From NCBI GenBank assembly GCA_035079385.1, contig JAVHKY010000036.1:558001-622000 (forward strand): a DNA stretch of 64,000 nucleotides, written 5' to 3'. Under the pieces are notes generated by a model. It made no database searches, was not told where the DNA came from, and worked only from the letters and a program-made list of their open reading frames with translations. Positions 9,826-20,529 of the stretch are shown in pieces. A program made the position numbers and the translations under genes. Positions within the stretch are counted from its first letter, which is position 1, and the number at the start of each line of letters is the position of its first letter. Source of the DNA: Aspidiotus rigidus (Eukaryota; Arthropoda; Insecta; Hemiptera; Diaspididae).

Positions 9826-10765
9826 TTAACAGGGAACCTGTTTTATGGGGGGCTATTTGAGAAATCTGGCGTCCGCCGTGCGCCGTCCGCCGTGCGCCGT
9901 CCAGCGAAAAACTTAGAAAAATTTCGACCCTCGAGCCATATATGATAGGAGAGGGACTTAGAAAAATTTCGACTCTCGAGCTATATATGACAGAAGGGGG
10001 ACTTAGAAAAATTTCGACTCTCGAGCTATATATGACAGAAGGGGGACTTAGAAAAATTTCGACTCTCGAGCTATGTATGACAGAAGGGGGACTTAGAAAA
10101 ATTTCGACTCTCGAGCTATATATGACAGAAGGGGGACTTAGAAAAATTTCGACTCTCGAGCTATGTATGATAGAAGGGGGACTTAGAAAAATTTCGACCC
10201 TCGAGCCATATATGATAGGAGAGGAACTTAGAAAAATTTCGACTCTCGAGCTATCTCGAGCTATATATGACAGAAGGGGGACTTAGAAAAATTTCGACTC
10301 TCGAGCTATATATGAAAGAAGGGGGACTTGGAAAAATTTCGACCCTCGAGCCATATATGATAGGAGAGGAACTTAGAAAAATTTCGACTCTCGAGCTATC
10401 TCGAGCTATATATGACAGAAGGGGGACTTAGAAAAATTTCGACTCTCGAGCTATATATGATAGAAGGGGGACTTAGAAAAATTTCGACTCTCGAGCTATA
10501 TATGATAGAAGGGGGACTTGGAAAAATTTCGACCCTCGAGCCATGATAGGAGAGGGACTTAGAAAAATTTCGTCTCTCGAGCGAGAAAAATTTAGATTCT
10601 CAAACTATATTATGATAGGCTTATAGTAGGTCTAGGCCTTCTTTATACTATCTTTATCTAGGTATAGGCTTCCTTGAATTTTCAATACCAAATCCCATTC
10701 GACTCATAAAACAGGTTCCCTGCGTTCCTCGTTTAACTTCGTTAAGGAAGCCGTCGTTTTTTCAG
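9826..10765 (+). mobile_element. Helentron/DINE-like element with central tandem array (copy 1)
   Basis: The 5' end TTTAACAGGGAACCTGTTTT is matched by an inverted copy, aaaacaggttccctg, near 10708-10722. Just outside that lies a short hairpin, ttcctcgtttaacttcgtta aggaa, then a T-run. The centre is a 45-bp tandem array. Subterminal inverted repeats, a central tandem-repeat core and a 3' hairpin are the layout described for Helentron-associated non-autonomous elements (HINE-TR/DINE-1). The same ends and hairpin recur at 19735-20190. Placement in Helentrons is inference. No Rep/helicase gene is present, so any movement would need proteins from elsewhere. Confidence 0.6.
9911..10590 (+). repeat. 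45-bp tandem array (about 14 copies)
   Basis: The monomer acttagaaaaatttcgactc plus tcgagctatatatgacagaa ggggg repeats every 45 bp (9911, 9956, 10001 and so on). Copies differ by single bases: ctata/ccata/ctatg, and acaga/atagg. Two copies (near 10250 and 10395) carry an extra ctcgagctat. Because 45 is divisible by three, the array gives an artefactual open frame of 15-residue peptide repeats. It forms the core of the surrounding Helentron-like element. Confidence 0.9.
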
Positions 10766-11888
10766 CTGGCTTTCAGCCGATTAACATTAGTGCGTTCTAA
10801 TGAGTGACTCATATCTGATTCAATAAGACATAAAACGTTTTTGAATATTTACTCAGACACCCTAAGCCTGAGTGCATTCAGGTGAAAACGATTAAAAAAT
10901 GATCAGATTTTCAGTTCAAGGTCATCGCGAAAAGTAGACGGTCAAGGACTGTACGGGCGTCAAGTTTGCGAGACTTGGCTACTCGACCTCGCTCTATGAA
11001 AAGTCTATTAACAGATATAGTTGGTAACAGCAAAAAAGTCGGTCTCGCACGTACGACGTGATGATGTTCCTAATTTCATTTCATCGTATATAATTCTTAT
11101 CCTCCGCTTCATTATTACGAGACCTAATGTAGAATAGAATTTCACTTCGAATATAAAGCCAATTAACCGAGTGCATTAAATTATGTAAACTGGCGTAATT
11201 AATGGAAAGATGCAGCACGAACTGCATTATCTACGTTCCAGACAAGTTTATTTAATAATACGCAGCGTGCTGCCCGCCATCTTACGGGGCTTCATGTGCG
11301 CCTCACTCTTGTCGGCTATAATATGTAAAAGATGGATCATCGTAGAGGAATTGGAAAACGTATTTCTCGAAAGACCGCGATACGTACAATGAGCATTTTT
11401 CTTCTTTTTTTTTCTCACCGGACACTTTTGAGAGGCTCGTAATTTCATTAAAATTTTTTCAAGTCAAAAGAATACGCATTAGAAAGCCAACAACTTACAA
11501 GTACTCACGTTCTAAATTATTTCTTACAATATTTTCTCGCGCGCACACAGCGTTATAGAATTCAAAATATTTTGCTGTTCAGTAAGAACAATAATTTATG
11601 GATCGGCGACGGAGAGACCAATAATCTCGGTACAAGTTTAAGTACATATTTGAAAAGAATACCGATGTTGGAAAATCGTCTTAACCAGTTGAAATACACA
11701 AGCGACGATAATAATTTAACGAGACAAACCGAGAATTTGCTGGAAGTAGATATGATAACTATGCTGAAGTAGGTAATTCACCCTCGAGTGTGCTGGGCTG
11801 AAGAAATTTTTTCTGATCGGTATCAGATGACTCAATTGAACGTTTTTCCGTTTATGAATAGAGCATGGGCAGAAGCTAATACGAAACG
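10766..11888. other. Gene-poor intergenic stretch
   Basis: Frames of 60-66 codons at 11210-11392, 11248-11448 and 11572-11772 overlap on both strands without family signatures. A 66-codon frame at 11572 has ordinary amino-acid composition but no motif and no flanking splice evidence that I trust. I see nothing else. Confidence 0.4.
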
Positions 11889-11985
11889 TAGTACATCATT
11901 ATGCTTGCCTCATCTCGGAAACTAACTAGCTGACAAGCTCACCCTGATTTGATACTAGCGCTTGGCGGGGCGCCTGACGCTAGCC
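11889..11985 (+). repeat. Direct repeat flanking a Penelope-like fragment (left copy)
   Basis: This approximately 97-bp sequence (contains catcattatgcttgcctcat) is repeated in the same orientation at 13073-13169 with about 85-90% identity by eye. Both copies contain ctcggaaactaacta and gatactagcg. The pair brackets the plus-strand PLE remnant, as expected for Penelope-type pseudo-LTRs. Confidence 0.75.
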
Positions 11986-11989
11986 ATAT

Positions 11990-12880
11990 GTGAGTCCTCA
12001 GTAATGCAGAGGAACGTCACAAATCTACAAAAGAAGGTCTAACAGAACAACCTGATTCTGACAGAGGCGGATAAAGTCAAGACGGTAGTGGTAGTGGAGA
12101 AGGAGGACTACACTCAAAAAGTAGAGTCGTACATCGTGATGACTGGATACCTAGAACTGACAAAGGACCCAACACGGAAATACCAAGATGACCTGAAAGC
12201 TGTGTTGAAACGGAACAATGTACCAGGCCATAGAAGGACACTTGAGATGAACCCGGTAGCACCAAAACTGAATAGGCTTTTAAAACTCCCCAAAGCGAAG
12301 CGTCCGATGAGACCCCGGTTAACAGCATCCAATCACCGCGCTACAAGATAGCGAAGATCGTAGCCACATTCCTGAGAGAAAAATACAAGTTTGCACCCAC
12401 ACGAAGCATCAGAAACAACGTTGAATTGGAAATCAAGAGTAACGACAAGCTGGTAACCTTTGATAGCTACGGCAAACATGTTAGGTACCATACCAAAGGA
12501 GGAACTTCTCATGCTGCTCAAAAACAACAGATATCATGGGAACCCCGATGGGTCAAATAGCGCCAACATAGTGCAAGAGATCTTGAGCCAGAATATTACT
12601 GCCGCTTCAGTAGCAGGTCCTACAGCCAGGAAAAGGGACTCGCGATGGGATCACCGCTGTCACCAATCATGAATGGTAGGGAGAACAAGATTTGTATGGG
12701 AGGGTAGCAAGTTCAGGAGCTAGTTAAAACACTGGCTTAGATATATAGATGATATCCTAATTTTGTGGTCAAGCATAATAAACAGGTGGACTTATTTCTT
12801 TTGGAAATGAATGCAGTGAATGAGAGCATCAAATTCACCGTGGAAAAAACAGGAAAAAAAAAAAGAAAAAGAAAAGATTT
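11990..12880 (+). mobile_element. Penelope-like element remnant (RT region, frameshifted)
   Basis: Several frames together encode a PLE reverse transcriptase. The entry region lies at about 12055-12350 (LTEADKVKTVVVVEKEDY, then LELTKDPTRKYQDDLKAVLK). A continuation in another frame near 12330-12480 reads IAKIVATFLREKYKF. LAMGSPLSPIM lies near 12645 and the catalytic RYIDDIL near 12737. No single frame spans it. The GIY-YIG endonuclease is missing because the copy ends soon after the palm, at a purine-rich stretch. It belongs to the same subfamily as the minus-strand copy at 20530-22700, which reads nearly identically over the shared parts. Confidence 0.85.
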
Positions 12881-13072
12881 CTCAGTATCTATTTGAAGGG
12901 TTTTTGCATCTTCAAAATTTGTTATTTGAATTTTTTTGATTAGGTAATTTCGAACTTTTTTTGTTCTTCTTCTTCTTGTTTTCTTTTGTGTCGGTTATAA
13001 CGGGGAATATTTTGAATAATCCATGAATTCAGTCTACGGTGGAGAAGCCAATGTGTTTCCTCTGGAGAAAAG

Positions 13073-13169
13073 TAGTGCATCATTATGCTTGCCTCACCTC
13101 GGAAACTAACTATCTGACGAGCTTACCCTAATTTGATACTAGCGGTTGGTGGCGCGCGTGACCGCTACA
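13073..13169 (+). repeat. Direct repeat flanking a Penelope-like fragment (right copy)
   Basis: This is the partner of 11889-11985 in the same orientation. It reads catcattatgcttgcctcac, then cggaaactaactatctgacg. About 1.18 kb separates the two starts. It is interpreted as a pseudo-LTR of the PLE between them. Confidence 0.75.
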
Positions 13170-13688
13170 AATACATTTTACCAAATTTTATATACGTGCA
13201 TATTAGACCTATAATGAAGGCTAAACTTACAGTAGCAGCCAAGTATAGAATTCGAGATCAATATATTGATTCAATTGAGATTGATACATCGATATAATTG
13301 AGATTGATTTGTATTTCTATAATTCAATGTTATTCCATGAAGTGGATAGATTTATTTAAACTTTATCGTTTTTCCGTGCCCCCCCCCGCGCCCCTTTTAA
13401 TTCAGTTTTATGAGCAATGAACATGTTTGCACTCATTAATCAATCGATCACAAACGTTTCTCAGAATAGAAATAAATCGACGATTAGAATCTGTTGTTGA
13501 ATCAAATTCTTTGCAAAACAGGTTCCTGCCTCAATTAATGAAGTCAATAGTAGTGTTGGAAATTATCGATAGACTATCGATGTTACCGATAGTTTAACAA
13601 AAAAAAAAATAGCTCTTTGAAAGAAAATACCATAGTATTGTCGATAGTTTGAACATTTTTCCTTCTCTTATCGAAATCACAAATTTGG
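13170..13688. other. No gene; low-complexity and short palindromic motifs
   Basis: The stretch holds gattgatacatcgatataat-type repeats, a C-run near 13381-13387, and a tatcgatag/ctatcgata cluster at 13563-13640. That cluster recurs at 14938-15005. No coding frame is evident. Confidence 0.4.
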
Positions 13689-14346
13689 TGCGAATCTTAG
13701 ACCATGTAGTAACATGGACTGCCAATAGTGATAAGAAGTACGTCGGAACAATGGAGACAAAACAAGCCGCTTGGGTCCCACGGCGTTAAATGTAGCAGTG
13801 GGCGTGGCTTATATTGTCCTTACCAATACCCCCGTTGGTAACTGAAACGCTTTAACTATATGAACCAAGTTCTGTAAGAGCCGGCCAAGCGACACGACAA
13901 CAATCTATAAAATAAGGTCTATTGTACAAATACAAGAAATATCTTCCTCCAAAATGTTGTCATGTCGCTTGGCCGGCTTTTAATAGAACTCGGTTCATAA
14001 TTGTATATCGACTGCGCTAAGCGGTAAAAAATACGGCTCAACATCAGAGTGTTACGCTTACGGCGATTTATAAGCGGCCGTGAACACGTTCGCGCAGTGG
14101 GGAAAGGTGTGACGCGTGTATTTTAAATACGCGTGGTCAGTGCCGCTTACGGCAAACCTTATCACATCTGTGGAAGCTTTTTTCGGTCGTTTTATACAGG
14201 CTAGCTCAGTCCACATAATACATAGTCAAAGCTGAAACGTCCATACTGGGCCCAAGCGGCTTATTTCTCGCCTGCAGTCTTCCGACAACTGATAACGTCG
14301 TTTACTTATTGTATTGGCGGTCTATGTTACTATGGTCTAAGGTGCA
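13689..14346. mobile_element. Nested fold-back element (about 660 bp)
   Basis: The outer arms are about 13689-13779 and 14250-14346. The left begins with cttagaccatgtagtaacat and the right contains atgttactatggtctaagg. Both also share gccgcttgggtccc/gggcccaagcggc. Inside lies a second inverted repeat, 13859-13902 against 13956-14001, with the shared core gccggccaagcgaca. No ORF is present. Part of the outer end recurs at 58446 (tatggtctaaggtg), which supports a dispersed family. Confidence 0.65.
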
Positions 14347-15200
14347 ATCAGTTGACAATTGAAAATTGAATATGTGCGCCAATTCCATGAATGGCAGATT
14401 TCATTTTTGACGTCAGGGGACAGTCAGCGCTGCGCCGCTGCGGATAAAAAGTAGTGAACTATATAGACAAACACAATTTTCTCATAAGATTTATACGTGT
14501 TTAGAGAACAATTTGTTCTTTAATAATAATTTGCGAGACTTTTAAAATTGACCCTTGATATATAGACAAACGCCTTTCTTTCACTGCAACAAGAAAAGAA
14601 ATTCAATCTTTGCTATTTTTCTGCCTACTTTTGGATTTTTACTAGCATTATCTCAAAAAGGTAAACTTGATTTGCTTGTCCACGTAGTTACATTTCTAAC
14701 CACGTGCGCTACTATCGATCTTCAGAAGTAAAATCCCCCATTAAGATCAGACGGGCGGCACCAGTGGTATGATGGGCAAGGCACCACGTTCTTATGATTT
14801 CTTATAGTCGCGTCCATCATCTGGTAACACTACGATACATTCCTTGCAGACTTTTCGAAAAAGATAACGATCAGGAGAAAGATATCTGTCATAGGTGTAG
14901 CATAGATACTTTCTCTAGAACGACATTTTCCATCCAAATTATCGATAGTATCGGTATTTTTAAGAAAAACTATTATCGGAACTATCGATAGTCTCGATAG
15001 TACCTTGGAAAAAATTTTGAGGCCACCTATAGCATGAAACTATCGACTGTCGCCCATCACTAATCAAAAAATAAAAATTTAAGAAAAATGGAACACAGGC
15101 TTTCCCGACCAGTTTTTTAATATTTCAAACCCTCGTTTTTTCTTGTTCTTGTTCTTAGTCATCAACTCTTTTTTGTTCTTTCTTATCTTCTTTTACTGGT
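14347..15200. other. No gene recognised
   Basis: A 65-codon plus-strand frame (14794) shows no signature. Near 14938-15005, ctatcgatagt motifs repeat and mirror those at 13563. I see nothing else. Confidence 0.4.
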
Positions 15201-15204
15201 TTTG

Positions 15205-16215
15205 TTATTACGAGGACATTTAAAGGGTGAAATGAGGAAGCAGATTATAAGTTTCACAAACCCTCTTTATATACTCATTTTACCCTGAAAGTATCCTCAA
15301 TTGTGAGGACATAATGAAGGTGTAATGAGGAAACTTATTAGAGACTGTGACATCCGCATTGTGTCCTCACTACACCCGCTGATTGTCCACACTTTTGAGA
15401 ATATTATGAGGACATAAAGAGGACGACTTTGATACCTCCTTTACATACTCATTTCACCCTGAAAGTATCCTTAATGGTGAGGACATAATGAGGGTATAAT
15501 GAGGAAACATGTTAGAGACTGTGACATCCGCATTTTGCCCTCACTACACCTGTTAAGTGTCCTCACCAGTGAGGATATTATGAGGACATAAAGAGGATAT
15601 CATAACTCCCTCAAAATGTTTGTTGATAGTGTTGCAGTAACACTTGCAGAGAAAGAAGCGAGTGCTATCTGTATAAGATGAAATAGGTGTGAAGATGATA
15701 ATTCCTGGAGAGCAGTCAGCTGACCTGCATTTCTACAGGACCTTCGACTTCTTATGTCGATTCACTGTCTTCACTGCAATGTGACTGCAATGAAGAGGAT
15801 TTATTTCCACGTGATTGATACAAAAGTCTGAGTGGTTATAAAGTGGAAGGTGACAGACCATATATGAGGACGTATCTGACAAAAGGGCCTCCACACAATG
15901 TATTTCTCATGGAACGTAGGCCCTTCTGCCAGAACGTTCCTCATATGAGGATACAATGAGAGTTCTTCCGTGAGGACGGGATGAGGACATTGTGAGGATA
16001 CATTAAGGATTCTTCTAAGAGTACGTTATGAGGACATAATGAGGATACAATAAGGGGTTCTTTTATGAGGACGTGTTGAGGATCACAGAATTGAACACTC
16101 TGAATCTCTGGGCTCTGATTGGTCGAGAAGGTTTCATGAAACTTTCAGTCGGAATAAATGAGGATACTTTGAGTATTTAAAATGGGTGATTAGTCTCACG
16201 GGTTTTTTGAGGACA
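15205..16215 (+). repeat. GAGGACATAATGAGG-rich repeat block
   Basis: The hexamer family 'gaggac/tgagga' recurs across about 1 kb, often as gaggacataatgagg or gaggatacaatgagg. Within it a 174-bp unit is tandemly duplicated: gaaagtatcctcaattgtga at 15287 matches gaaagtatccttaatggtga at 15461, and both are followed by agagactgtgacatccgcat. No coding frame is present. Confidence 0.75.
15859..15956. repeat. Short hairpin element
   Basis: The arms 15859-15893 (catatatgaggacgtatctg, then aaaagggcctcc) and 15917-15956 pair imperfectly around the loop acacaatgtatttctcatgg. A related hairpin occurs at 56981-57072 with a similar loop (cattgtatttcttatg) and the same gggc-based arm core. Confidence 0.6.
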
Positions 16216-17620
16216 CAAATTATTCACCGGGGTGCGGGAAAGCTCATGTGTTTAATTTTTGTTAAATTTTTGTTGATGTCCTTGCACAAATGAAAATTTT
16301 GAATTTTGTTTATCACTATTCAATACAACAGCCGCTGCAATACAAGATATCCAGCCAGCAACAAACAAAATGAGCTTTGTATTCTTGTACATCCACCCCC
16401 TCCCTTTGGAAATTAGCTTCAACTAACTTATGATGGAAAGAAGTACGAAAGAAAATATGGCTATTTATGAGCAATGAATTTTTGTTCTTACGATTATTTC
16501 TTGAATCATTATGACAGTGATGTTGCCCAGTCATTTTCTATTGTCGAAAATGAAATAAAGCGAGCCCGATAATTAAGTATACATAAATATTATCTAAGAT
16601 GGATGGTGCAGTTCTACTTCACCTACGTAATTATGCTACATTCTATACTCTTCGTTCATTAATATTAAAAGCGTCAACTATTGTTGCATTACGAGAGAAA
16701 ATTACCTGGCAGAGATGCAGAATCTTACACATATTTGCCAAACGCAGCAACTAACGTAATTCTGTTGTTTTCCATAAGATTCGACTTTGTTGAGCAAATA
16801 TGCACACCATTTATAAGTTGTCTGCTGAGAGTAATGTAGTATGACGCCAAATAGTCGGAAACAAAAAATCAGCAGACTTCAATCTTGTTTATGAGATGAT
16901 TTAAAAAAAAATTTTTCCTCATTACTACCAGCTTCGGCCGCTGAAGAGGAGACACCTCAATATTTTTCAAAAGGACTCCTTGCTGTATGATTGTGACAGA
17001 ATTAGACCCTGATGCGACTTCAACGATAAATTTATTCTGTGATCTACGCGAAGTTATTTTAAAGCAATTTTCGATACACTCGCGCGCAAACAAATTACGT
17101 ACCGGTATTCCTGTAAAATTCGTACAAAATATCATAAAATCAATAGAATGGGTATTTGTTCTTCCTACTTTTGATGACTTTCAATATAGGATTTTCATTT
17201 AAATAAAATGCGAAAAGTGAGTCGCGAATAAATTATGCGGATTTGCAAATGATCGTGTTGACCTTCTGATCCAAGATATTTTCAAAAATTTTGCACAGCA
17301 GCAAATCCTTCGTCTTAATTTGCCGCAGATGAAACTATATTCGCACATTTTAAACGGTCGAAAAAATAAAGAGATTATACTTGGGAAAAATTGCGAGTCT
17401 AAATCTATTTATTGGGTAATGTGTGGTTATTTATTGAAATACGGATATGTAAATCGGACCATAGATATAATCACACGACGTTTTTCGGGTTAGGCGTGAA
17501 TTATTTCTCCGCGCGACGGGAATTTTACATAGGTAAATATTGAAAAAATTGTCAGAATTTGAATAATTTTTTCGTGAAAATATACGATTGAAAAATGTTA
17601 TTGAAGAAAAAAAAAATGTA
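16216..17620. other. Gene-poor intergenic stretch
   Basis: Short frames lie at 16316-16534 (-), 16869-17135 (-) and 16987-17202 (+). The last two overlap on opposite strands, and none carries a recognised motif. I see no RNA gene. Confidence 0.4.
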
Positions 17621-17951
17621 TAAATCGCTATGGAACATAAGTAAAAGTTTCTTTTGACGTGCGTTCCCATAAAAAAAGAAACAGAACTTCTTCATAGGAT
17701 TTCGTCTACATGATCATTTATAAATCGTAGAACGAAAAAACGGAAATCTGCTTTCCGAATCGTCAGACTTTTTCAAAGAATTGTCTAAATAAAACTGTAG
17801 AAATACTGAAGAAAAAACTCGCAGCTCGAGTCCTGTGATTTATGAATAATTACCTACGTCGACGTAATCCTAAAAGAAGTTTTTTTCCTTTTTCGTGAGA
17901 ACGCACGTCAAAAGAAATTTTTACTTTTACATATTCCATGACGATATGTGT
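17621..17951. repeat. Fold-back element, about 330 bp
   Basis: The outer arms pair 17621-17670 (core tttcttttgacgtgcgttc) with 17895-17951 (core gaacgcacgtcaaaagaaa). Pairing continues inward: gaacttcttcataggatttc (about 17683) matches the reverse complement near 17865-17885. The whole element folds on itself and has no ORF. Confidence 0.7.
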
Positions 17952-18700
17952 ATATGCATTCTTTTTTCTTTGATCCGGAGTAATTACGTATTTATCAAGG
18001 ACTCCCTGAACTATGCCTCCAGAGTAGCCCTTGGCTGTTCCTTTTTGTCATCTTCCCTTCAGGCCTTGCTCTACTGATAATGGAGAGGTACCCAAAAGTA
18101 TTCTTGGAAGCCAACTAGTGCTCTACTTACACCTCACCACACTCAATATGAGTTTCACTGATTCGTTAGTTAGTAGAAACCCTCTCTAGTGCTCCTCGTG
18201 GACTAAAAAAAAATTTATAAATATGTCAGTTTAACAAGACAGAGACAGAAAGAGTAAAAGGGGAGAGAGGAAGAAATCCAGATTTAGAAAGATGAAACAC
18301 CGACGTAATGACAGCAAAAAATCGGCGACATCCTGACGCTCTCACCAGGGATGCACAACGAACATTCGAAGTCGTCGCAGCGTGTTTGCGCGAGAGAAAT
18401 CTTTTTTACTTCCCTTATTATTAGAATGTAAGGGACAAGGGGATATGAAGTTTTTAAGGAAAGTAAAGAATCAGGAAGAGAAAAAAGAAATAATAGTTTG
18501 GGTGGAACAATGTACAGGTCCGGAACGAATTGAGATACGATTTTAGATTCATAATAGGAACCAAAGTTTGCTAATCGACCCAGTCAGCTGCAACGACGAT
18601 CGATTCGAAAATCGCTAAGCCGTCACGGAAGGGACACAAAAAAATTCTGTGATTTACGTTTGATTTTTCACCCCCTTTATTTTATGGCCACAAAGTTAAA
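17952..18700. other. No gene recognised
   Basis: AT-rich and purine-rich stretches only, for example gggagagaggaag near 18260. Short frames lack motifs. Confidence 0.4.
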
Positions 18701-18710
18701 ATTTTTCCAG

Positions 18711-18800
18711 TCTCTGAAGTAGGTCAGAGTATCTGCTCTCCTTGGAGCCACAATTTGCTGGAAGGACGGCAGACGGTGAATTCAAACCTAAGTCCTTCAT
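18711..18800 (+). repeat. Member of a dispersed repeat shared with 38083-38160
   Basis: The sequence ctgaagtaggtcagagt...ggagccacaatttgctggaa, ending acggcagacgg, is matched at 38079-38160 by ctaaactgggtcagagt...ggggccataatttgctggga. The opening 'ctaaagtaggtcaa' recurs alone at about 27588 and 28512. It is an unclassified repeat family. Confidence 0.5.
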
Positions 18801-19734
18801 TTTTTTAATCAATTATAAAAAATTACCGCTCAAAACGGTGCTCAGAAAAACTATACAGTCTTTTGCACTGCATGTAGAAACAGTGAGACACTCGATGTCT
18901 AGTTCGCTTGAAATTTTAGAAATTTCCGGGCCACTGCACCGGACGCGGACGTTCTTTTATGCCGTATTTTGCTGAGTTTTTTCTGTGTATAGATTTCTAA
19001 GTTCGGAATTTTTCTGTGCACCTTTTCTGTAGAAATCGATCGCTACATTTTTAAATCCTCTGATTACCTTACAATCAGTACTAGGAAAACTTGGAAGGGG
19101 TCGCCACATTTGTAACTGCTTTTTCTTTCAGGAGATTGCGTACATCTTCTGACGGCTTTTGAGGCACAAGATGATCTTCTTAAGCGTTTTAAGGGGCACC
19201 TATAGCCGAGCCGAGTCGGGGGGAGGACTTTCTTCAACGTAAAAAGGAAAAGCATCCTCTTTTCCCTTGGCGGACCAGGTTCCACTTATTGTTTGCGATC
19301 AATTCGTTTCGCACTTCAAATCTCAAGTAAATTGAATTCTGATCGACTTTATATCAGTATAATCCCTGAAGTAGCAAGAATTGCATCCAAACGAGAGTGA
19401 AAATTTAGTTCGAGGTGTAGTGAAAGATTTGGCTAATAACGATCCTATCAACAGCGTCAGAAGAATGCTGCAATTTTAGAAATGGCGGTACTTGACCCTT
19501 AGGCTGTTGTGAGCTTCGCCAAAAAAACTAAATAACTAAAATTTAAAAGAGAAGTCCGGATGATGAAATTATTGGAACTCATATTGAGTGAGTAAGGTGT
19601 AAGTAGAGCACTAATATTGAAAAAGTATTTCAAATGTACAATTCTGCTTTATTAGTTACTTCTACAAGAGTACTTTCGAGTGTCAGCCCATCATCAGTTG
19701 CATCGCAACTCGAGAACAAGGCCTCAAACATAAG
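18801..19734. other. No gene recognised
   Basis: The minus-strand frame 19064-19285 and plus frame 18742-18975 are short and without motifs. I see no RNA gene or array. Confidence 0.4.
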
Positions 19735-20192
19735 TTTAACAGGGAACCTGTTCGATGGCGGGTTTTTTGAGAAATTTGCCGTGCGCCGTCCAACAAAAAA
19801 CTTGAAAAAATTTCGACTCTCGAGCCATATATGATGGGAGGGGAATTTGGAAAAATTTCGACTCTGGAAGCATAATAAGATAGGAAATTTTTCCAAGACC
19901 CTCTCCTATCATATATATCTCGAGAGTCAACATTTTTCCAAGTCTCCCTCCTATCATAAATAGCTTTGAGGTCGAAATTTTTCCAAGTCCCTCTCCTGTC
20001 ATATGTATCTCGAGACTCAAGAAAAATTTAGACTCTCGAACTATATTGTATTAGGCTTATAGTCGGTCTTGGACTTCTTTATACTAGGTCTAGGCTTCCT
20101 AGAATTCTCAATACTAAATCCAATTTGAGTCATTGAACAGGTTCCCTGCTTTCCTCGTTTAACTTCGTTAAGGAAACCATTGTTTTTTATAG
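19735..20192 (+). mobile_element. Helentron/DINE-like element (copy 2)
   Basis: It starts TTTAACAGGGAACCTGTTCG. Near 20136-20147 it ends with the inverted counterpart gaacaggttccctgc, then the same hairpin ttcctcgtttaacttcgtta aggaa and T-run as copy 1 (9826-10765). The core is shorter and contains both direct and inverted copies of the acttggaaaaatttcgactc monomer, so part of the array has flipped. The tail following the array (actatat...ttaggcttatagt) also matches copy 1. Confidence 0.65.
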
Positions 20193-20529
20193 TATAACAC
20201 TATGATCTTATTGGCTACAACAATACTGTGTTGTGATTGGTTCACTCTTTGAAACTTATTCTTACAATAATATGACATTGTTTTCTTATTTGCTATAACA
20301 TACTGCTTAGTGATTGGTTCACTCTATTGTCCGAAGTACTGCGTTTCTATTGGCTACCTGTTTCCTGCCATCTTATTGGTTGGTTTTGTTCTTCATCTCT
20401 CGTCCAATCACCAGCCCAATTAATTTTTCGCTATCAAAGTGATTACATTGTTCAAGTGGCTGGCTTCCTTCTCTTTGCTTTTGCAATCTCCATTTGTTCC
20501 CAGAGTTTCAAATATTCCCTCCCCATTGG
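20193..20529. other. Short repeats with CCAAT/ATTGG motifs
   Basis: The motif attggctac / tgattggttcact recurs about five times in 20208-20400. This could be a minor repeat or a cluster of CCAAT-type sites. No gene is seen next to it on the proper side, so I make no regulatory claim. Confidence 0.3.

Noticed and set aside
9942..10286. 114-codon frame of 15-residue peptide repeats
   Set aside because: It is produced by the 45-bp non-coding tandem array inside the Helentron-like element. The period is divisible by three and no start context or flanking gene exists.
9911..10590. Possible CRISPR-like array
   Set aside because: Repeats are head to tail with no unique spacers, the genome is eukaryotic and no cas genes exist.
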